Assembly (NCBI GenBank): GCA_021732565.1 | Contig: JAKFUT010000004.1 | Coordinates: forward strand, 1 to 46,905 | DNA: 46,905 nt | Direction of reading: 5' to 3' | DNA from: Candidatus Obscuribacterales bacterium | Lineage (GTDB): Bacteria; Cyanobacteriota; Vampirovibrionia; Obscuribacterales; Obscuribacteraceae | Shown here: piece by piece, positions 43,788 to 46,905 of the stretch | How positions within the stretch are numbered: position 1 is the stretch's first letter | How the letters are laid out: every line of letters starts with the position of its first letter | The notes under the pieces: generated by a model | Database searches by the model: none | The model's input: only the letters and a program-made list of their open reading frames with translations | What the model was told of the DNA's origin: nothing | Position numbers and translations under genes: made by a program

Positions 43788-44570
43788 CTATTGCGATCCA
43801 TTAAGGAGTTTGTGTCTTTCACTACAATCCCAATCGGATTCCGGATTTCCGAAGTATAGAGCGTGATGTTTTCCTGTAGCATCGTTCACCAGAGTAACTT
43901 CTATACTCATGGGATCGCCTTCCTGAGTGTGCTTGGCTGATTCAAACAGTCCAAGAAAACTTTCTCTCTCAACTGGTGGACTCACGTACCACTCGTGAAT
44001 AGCGGACAACAATGATGGGCTCGGCTCATTAGATTGACGCAGCTGCGTGCGGAAAATCTGAGCTGGTTTCCAGAGCCGAGCTGCGACAATTTCAGGCAGG
44101 TCCGTAGGGGTCGGAGCCTTCAACAATCGGGGACAAGAATGAAACTTCGGGAAACATTCAGGAGGGGTGTTGCGCGGATTGGTTGGTCCAAGCAAATCAG
44201 GTACTTCCCACGTCACATAGCCAGGGCTCAAAACACTTCCTTCCCTTTCTACCACTTCGTACCAATCGTCTTTCGAAAGCAAAAGGGGCTCAGCAGTCTC
44301 AAAACAGACAAACTTCGCCGGACCGGTGGAAGTTCGTTCTAGAATCTTAGCATTGAGAATTTTCGAAGAGCCACGATAAGCAAACGCGACTGCTTCCACA
44401 GCTTCACGTTCCGGCCGCACGGGGCATGCGACCCGGAGGCGCGGGTTCCAATTAAGGGAAGCTTGCGCCCCCCAAATTGCAACAACTATTGAGATAACTG
44501 CCACCCTTAGCAGTGGAGTGTATCGAGCTTGAAATGTCACAAGTTGTTCGCTTTGTCCGAAACTTTTCAT
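43788..44570 (-). CDS. Membrane-anchored orphan protein
   Basis: 260 residues from ATG 44570, chosen because GGGGG lies six bases upstream; the open frame extends 18 codons further. One N-terminal membrane helix (about 20-38, LLRVAVISIVVAIWGAQA), then a polar extracytoplasmic region. Four Cys (VACPVRPE, KFVCFETAEPL, PECFPKFHSCPRL) could form disulfides. KDDWYEVVEREGSVLSPGYVTW has beta-strand character reminiscent of an SH3-like fold. No family recognised. Convergent with moeA, separated by 107 bases. Confidence 0.75.
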   Translation of the reverse strand: MKSFGQSEQLVTFQARYTPLLRVAVISIVVAIWGAQASLNWNPRLRVACPVRPEREAVEAVAFAYRGSSKILNAKILERTSTGPAKFVCFETAEPLLLSKDDWYEVVEREGSVLSPGYVTWEVPDLLGPTNPRNTPPECFPKFHSCPRLLKAPTPTDLPEIVAARLWKPAQIFRTQLRQSNEPSPSLLSAIHEWYVSPPVERESFLGLFESAKHTQEGDPMSIEVTLVNDATGKHHALYFGNPESDWDCSERHKLLNGSQ

Positions 44571-44688
44571 TCGTTGCCCCCATAATGATCCGTTGAAAAA
44601 GTCCAGTCGCACCGCGCTTGCCATCGACGCCTTTGTGTCACTTACTCTTGGGTTTGATCTCCCGCACAGACAAGGGCAACCTATATGA

Positions 44689-44892
44689 GTAATTGGTGCT
44701 GCTAATGATGGACTTTACCGTAAATTTTCTACAGACTCGCGACAACGGCAATTGTTGCACCTGAGCAAATCGGATATCCCTAAAATTAAAAACGGTCTAA
44801 ATGATATTGGTAAAGGCGGAGCACCAGATAGAACCAGCCTTAAGTATGGCTGGCAAGTATACGGTCCGCTGCCACTACTGGAAGAGCTATAG
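44689..44892 (+). pseudogene. Protein-coding remnant
   Basis: Plus-strand frame without a start from TGA 44686 to TAG 44890-44892: VIGAANDGLYRKFSTDSRQR, then LLHLSKSDIPKIKNGLND and TSLKYGWQVYGPLPLLEEL. The residues look like real protein (charged helix, then an aromatic strand). Just upstream, in another frame, GLISRTDKGNLYE ends at TAA 44691, so a frameshift probably split it. The family was not recognised. I see nothing else in 44571-44963 apart from the hairpin below. Confidence 0.4.
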
Positions 44893-44908
44893 ACGTCTAG
44901 CTGTCGAG

Positions 44909-44947
44909 AGTCTGTAGAAAGTTTTTGCTATTTTAGTTTCACAGACT
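44909..44947 (+). promoter_or_regulatory. Bulged hairpin just before the acidic-protein gene
   Basis: AGTCTGT (44909-44915) and ACAGACT (44941-44947) are perfect arms, extended inward by GAAA (44917-44920) and TTTC (44937-44940) with a one-base bulge. It ends four bases before the AGAGGA ribosome site of the gene at 44964, so it could control translation or bind a regulator. Confidence 0.6.
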
Positions 44948-44963
44948 GACAGAGGAAGTGACG

Positions 44964-45320
44964 ATGAGGGAGCCCGACCTTGAACATCTCCACGAAGAAG
45001 GAGATGTTGATCTAGCCGAATCACTATGGTGTGAGATTGAGTTCGACAAACACACTGCGTCCCTCCTTGAAGCCGCCAGTATAGGGCCGGTGTCAGTTCC
45101 TTCGCTAGAGATAACAAATACTAAGCCTTCGGCATCGGTGCCTATCGAGCATGGTGGCCCGCCTGCTCCCCTGGAGAATCTTGTTCCCTCAGGTAACCCG
45201 ATGGACCTTGCACTGATGTTGACAGAGCTGACTGCATTGATGAAAAATTTTTGCGATGCACTGAGCTTGCGGTCAGACGCTCCAAGCAGTGATCAAACAC
45301 CAGGCAAACCGGAGAAGTAG
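44964..45320 (+). CDS. Small acidic orphan protein
   Basis: 118 residues from ATG 44964 (AGAGGA seven bases upstream; a GTG two codons earlier is possible). The start is acidic (MREPDLEHLHEEGDVDLAES then LWCEIEFDKH), the middle is a Pro/Ser linker, and one amphipathic helix follows (PMDLALMLTELTALMKNFCD, about residues 75-95). No signal peptide. The order (acidic N-terminus, spacing, hairpin upstream) is echoed by the gene at 46478. Function unknown. Confidence 0.7.
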   Translation: MREPDLEHLHEEGDVDLAESLWCEIEFDKHTASLLEAASIGPVSVPSLEITNTKPSASVPIEHGGPPAPLENLVPSGNPMDLALMLTELTALMKNFCDALSLRSDAPSSDQTPGKPEK

Positions 45321-45432
45321 CGTGTTCGACAATTGAAAGCGGTTTCCCGTTTGTGCCATTTGCTTCTGCAAGGACGCCTACCAGGTGCTCACGAGATGCA
45401 AATCGATCTCACGCGAGCCCGAGAGCTCTTGA

Positions 45433-45582
45433 CTATGGCTCGCTTCGGTTTCTCCCCGGGGCAGACTGATTCGAGCCGGCCAGATCAATCCCGAATTCCC
45501 TAGCCAAGTCGGTGATCATGGCTGGATTCGGCTTGCGGCACAGGCACTTGACCGACTTCGAATGCAGGCATTTCGATCCCAT
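45433..45582 (-). CDS. Possible 49-residue Cys-rich protein
   Basis: ATG 45582 to TAG 45433-45435. It reads MGSKCLHSKSVKCLCRKPN, then MITDLAREFGIDLAGSN. C-x-H-(5)-K-C-x-C could bind a metal. The ribosome site is weak (GGTCGGA). It is the only candidate in the 45321-45690 gap and may be chance. Confidence 0.25.
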   Translation of the reverse strand: MGSKCLHSKSVKCLCRKPNPAMITDLAREFGIDLAGSNQSAPGRNRSEP

Positions 45583-45690
45583 TTGATGATCCGACCTGAC
45601 TGCTTCATGCCTGGCGTTCGGAGATTTCTCCGGACAGTTTGATGTTGTATTCAATCGGGTAGAATGAGAGCCTCCTGGTAGGTATCCACA

Positions 45691-46359
45691 GTGAAGATTC
45701 TAGTAGTAGAAGATAACAACGATCTTGCCGTTGAAATCAAAACTCTGCTGCTCGCAAAGAGAATGGTAGTCGAACGAGTAGCGACTATTGAGGATGCCGA
45801 AGAATACCTGCGTAGCTCAAAATATGATGTCATCATTTTGGATTGGAACCTGCCCGATGGAATAGGATTGGATTTACTCCACAACATTAGGACAAGCGGA
45901 ATCCACACGCCCGTTCTGATGCTAACAGAACGAAGTTCGATCAAAGATAAGGAACAGGGGTTCAATGCCGGCACTGATGATTACCTTACCAAACCTTTTC
46001 ACCCGACCGAGCTCATTTGCCGAATCCATGCCCTAGTGAAACGTCCACCACAGCGAATGGAAGAGATAATCAAGTCCGGTCCCCTCTCTCTTGAGCCGGC
46101 GTCGGGGCGGGTGACAAAGGAAGGCCGGGAGATAAGTTTGTCCCCCAAGGAATTTGCGCTACTCGAATTTTTCATGCGCAATCCAAATCAGATTTTTAAA
46201 GCTGAAACTTTGCAAGAGCGAGTATGGGAGACCGATAATGAAGCTACAAGTCAAACTGTAGTGGCCACAATTCTCAGATTGAGAAAGAAGATTGACACTC
46301 CGGGTTCCCCAACCAGAATCAAAAATCAGTTTGCGCTCGGTTACATGTTCGACGACTAG
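45691..46359 (+). CDS. OmpR/PhoB-family response regulator
   Basis: 222 residues from GTG 45691. Receiver domain (1-118): acidic pair E7-D8, phospho-acceptor D51 in VIILDWNLPDG, Thr in LMLTER, Lys in DDYLTKPFHP. C-terminal winged-helix DNA-binding domain (about 128-222): SLSPKEFALLEFFMRNPNQI, then TLQERVWETDNEATSQTVVA (recognition helix region) and IKNQFALGYMFDD. No histidine kinase is adjacent, so its partner is elsewhere. It lies between two acidic orphan genes on the same strand, each preceded by a hairpin containing TCTGT; these might be its targets, which is inference. Confidence 0.95.
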   Translation: MKILVVEDNNDLAVEIKTLLLAKRMVVERVATIEDAEEYLRSSKYDVIILDWNLPDGIGLDLLHNIRTSGIHTPVLMLTERSSIKDKEQGFNAGTDDYLTKPFHPTELICRIHALVKRPPQRMEEIIKSGPLSLEPASGRVTKEGREISLSPKEFALLEFFMRNPNQIFKAETLQERVWETDNEATSQTVVATILRLRKKIDTPGSPTRIKNQFALGYMFDD

Positions 46360-46393
46360 TCGAATTGCCGGGAGATTATCTCAGCAATAGGTG

Positions 46394-46412
46394 CAGACCT
46401 GTAGAAGGTCTG
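46394..46412 (+). promoter_or_regulatory. Hairpin downstream of the regulator gene, related to 44909-44947
   Basis: CAGACCT (46394-46400) and AGGTCTG (46406-46412) form a perfect 7-bp stem with loop GTAGA. The right side continues TCTGTCGAAAATTT-CAGCTA, matching TCTGTAGAAAGTTT-TTGCTA at 44911 at most positions. No T run, so it is not a clear terminator. Confidence 0.5.
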
Positions 46413-46477
46413 TCGAAAATTTCAGCTAGAGTCGTTACATAGGAAAGGGGAGCCGAGGTAACCGGCAGGAGGCATCT

Positions 46478-46905
46478 ATGATTGGGAGCGAATTCGAGGA
46501 TTTCGAAGAAACTAATACCGACGCGGAAGTAGCGGAGGTATCACGGTGGTCTGATGATGAGTTGAAACACTGTAGTCGGGCTGATCTTAAGCCCATGGCA
46601 AAAGATTCGCTCAACTCGTGGTTACCATCGTTGGCTATTGAAGAAAACACTGGAACCGCCGACCGACAATATCATGACGAAGACTCTGCTAAACAGCAGA
46701 CCGCGGGAGTAATGCAGCTCAGGAACAGTGTCGAAGCAATTGCTCATAGCACCGATAAGCAACTACGCCCGGCAACAGAAGTACCGGATGGCGGAGTTGG
46801 TAGCCCGGAACAGGTGTTAAGTTCTGGACGAAGACCGCAGAACGGGCGTATCGATTATAGTCGAGTTGATCGACTTCAATTGGAAAGTACACAACACGCT
46901 GCAGC
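46478..46905 (+). CDS. N-terminal part of an acidic orphan protein, cut by window end
   Basis: ATG 46478 has AGGAGG five bases upstream, the best ribosome site nearby; 142 codons are open to the right edge. The start is acidic (MIGSEFEDFEETNTDAEVAE, then SRWSDDELKHCSRADL), followed by polar, Gln/Ser/Asp-rich sequence without hydrophobic segments. Likely disordered or a substrate-like protein. The acidic N-terminus recalls the gene at 44964. No family recognised. Confidence 0.75.
   Translation, partial: MIGSEFEDFEETNTDAEVAEVSRWSDDELKHCSRADLKPMAKDSLNSWLPSLAIEENTGTADRQYHDEDSAKQQTAGVMQLRNSVEAIAHSTDKQLRPATEVPDGGVGSPEQVLSSGRRPQNGRIDYSRVDRLQLESTQHAA

Noticed and set aside
1..46905. tRNA genes, CRISPR arrays, insertion sequences
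   Set aside because: No T-arm/acceptor pattern, no regularly spaced identical repeats with unique spacers, and no transposase were found.

Overview
The window looks like a chromosomal segment of a free-living Gram-negative-type bacterium with roughly 50% GC, table-11 code, frequent GTG/TTG starts and ordinary Shine-Dalgarno sites. The mix (UgtP/MGDG-synthase-like glycosyltransferase, a large CPBP protease, low-complexity Ser/Glu/Lys proteins, multi-receiver regulators, Rhs-like debris, many small orphan proteins) reminded me of non-photosynthetic Cyanobacteriota such as Obscuribacterales. That placement is an inference from gene content only. I saw no tRNA, rRNA, CRISPR array or intact insertion sequence.

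Layout. 1-480: 3' end of an acidic repeat protein and a good intrinsic terminator. 480-1,437: what looks like a decayed gene. 1,438-4,239: an orphan protein followed by a protein with a possible immunity-type N-terminus and pentapeptide repeats, then four phased dyad repeats. 4,602-10,393: xylose catabolism (xylB on minus, xylA on plus) interleaved with a cytochrome P450, a broken macrodomain gene and a methyltransferase. 10,506-14,664: a small coiled-coil protein, an amino-acid permease, and gcvT-gcvH of the glycine cleavage system. 14,699-19,348: an anchored Ser/Glu-rich protein, a degenerate repeat block, a UgtP-like glycosyltransferase convergent with murF. 19,773-23,978: an orphan TPR-like protein, a 62-aa protein, and pyrB-pyrC with overlapping stop/start.

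24,262-25,790: a secreted-looking or scaffold-like protein built from three different tandem repeat families, ending in two hairpins. 26,655-28,339: an operon-like run of a divergent creatininase-family protein, a small membrane protein and a P-loop kinase. 28,345-31,660: small orphan genes and a REC-HPt-REC-REC-degenerate GGDEF protein. 31,836-38,494: a tandem-rhodanese sulfurtransferase, then a tightly overlapping trio (duplicated CPBP protease, PHB-depolymerase-like esterase, hotdog thioesterase). 38,495-39,113: Rhs/YD fragment and other gene debris.

39,268-43,680: a membrane-anchored alpha/beta hydrolase, a long inverted repeat, and a molybdopterin operon moaD-moaE-moaA-moeA in which MoaE carries a Cys/His-rich tail. 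43,788-46,905: an anchored orphan protein, another coding remnant, and an orphan OmpR-type response regulator flanked by two acidic orphan genes, each preceded by a hairpin with related sequence.

Most metabolic genes are ordinary. The least explained material is the phased dyad array at 4,367-4,469, the duplicated CPBP protein with an inactive second half, the three-repeat protein, the MoaE tail and the several decayed genes hidden in the apparently empty gaps.
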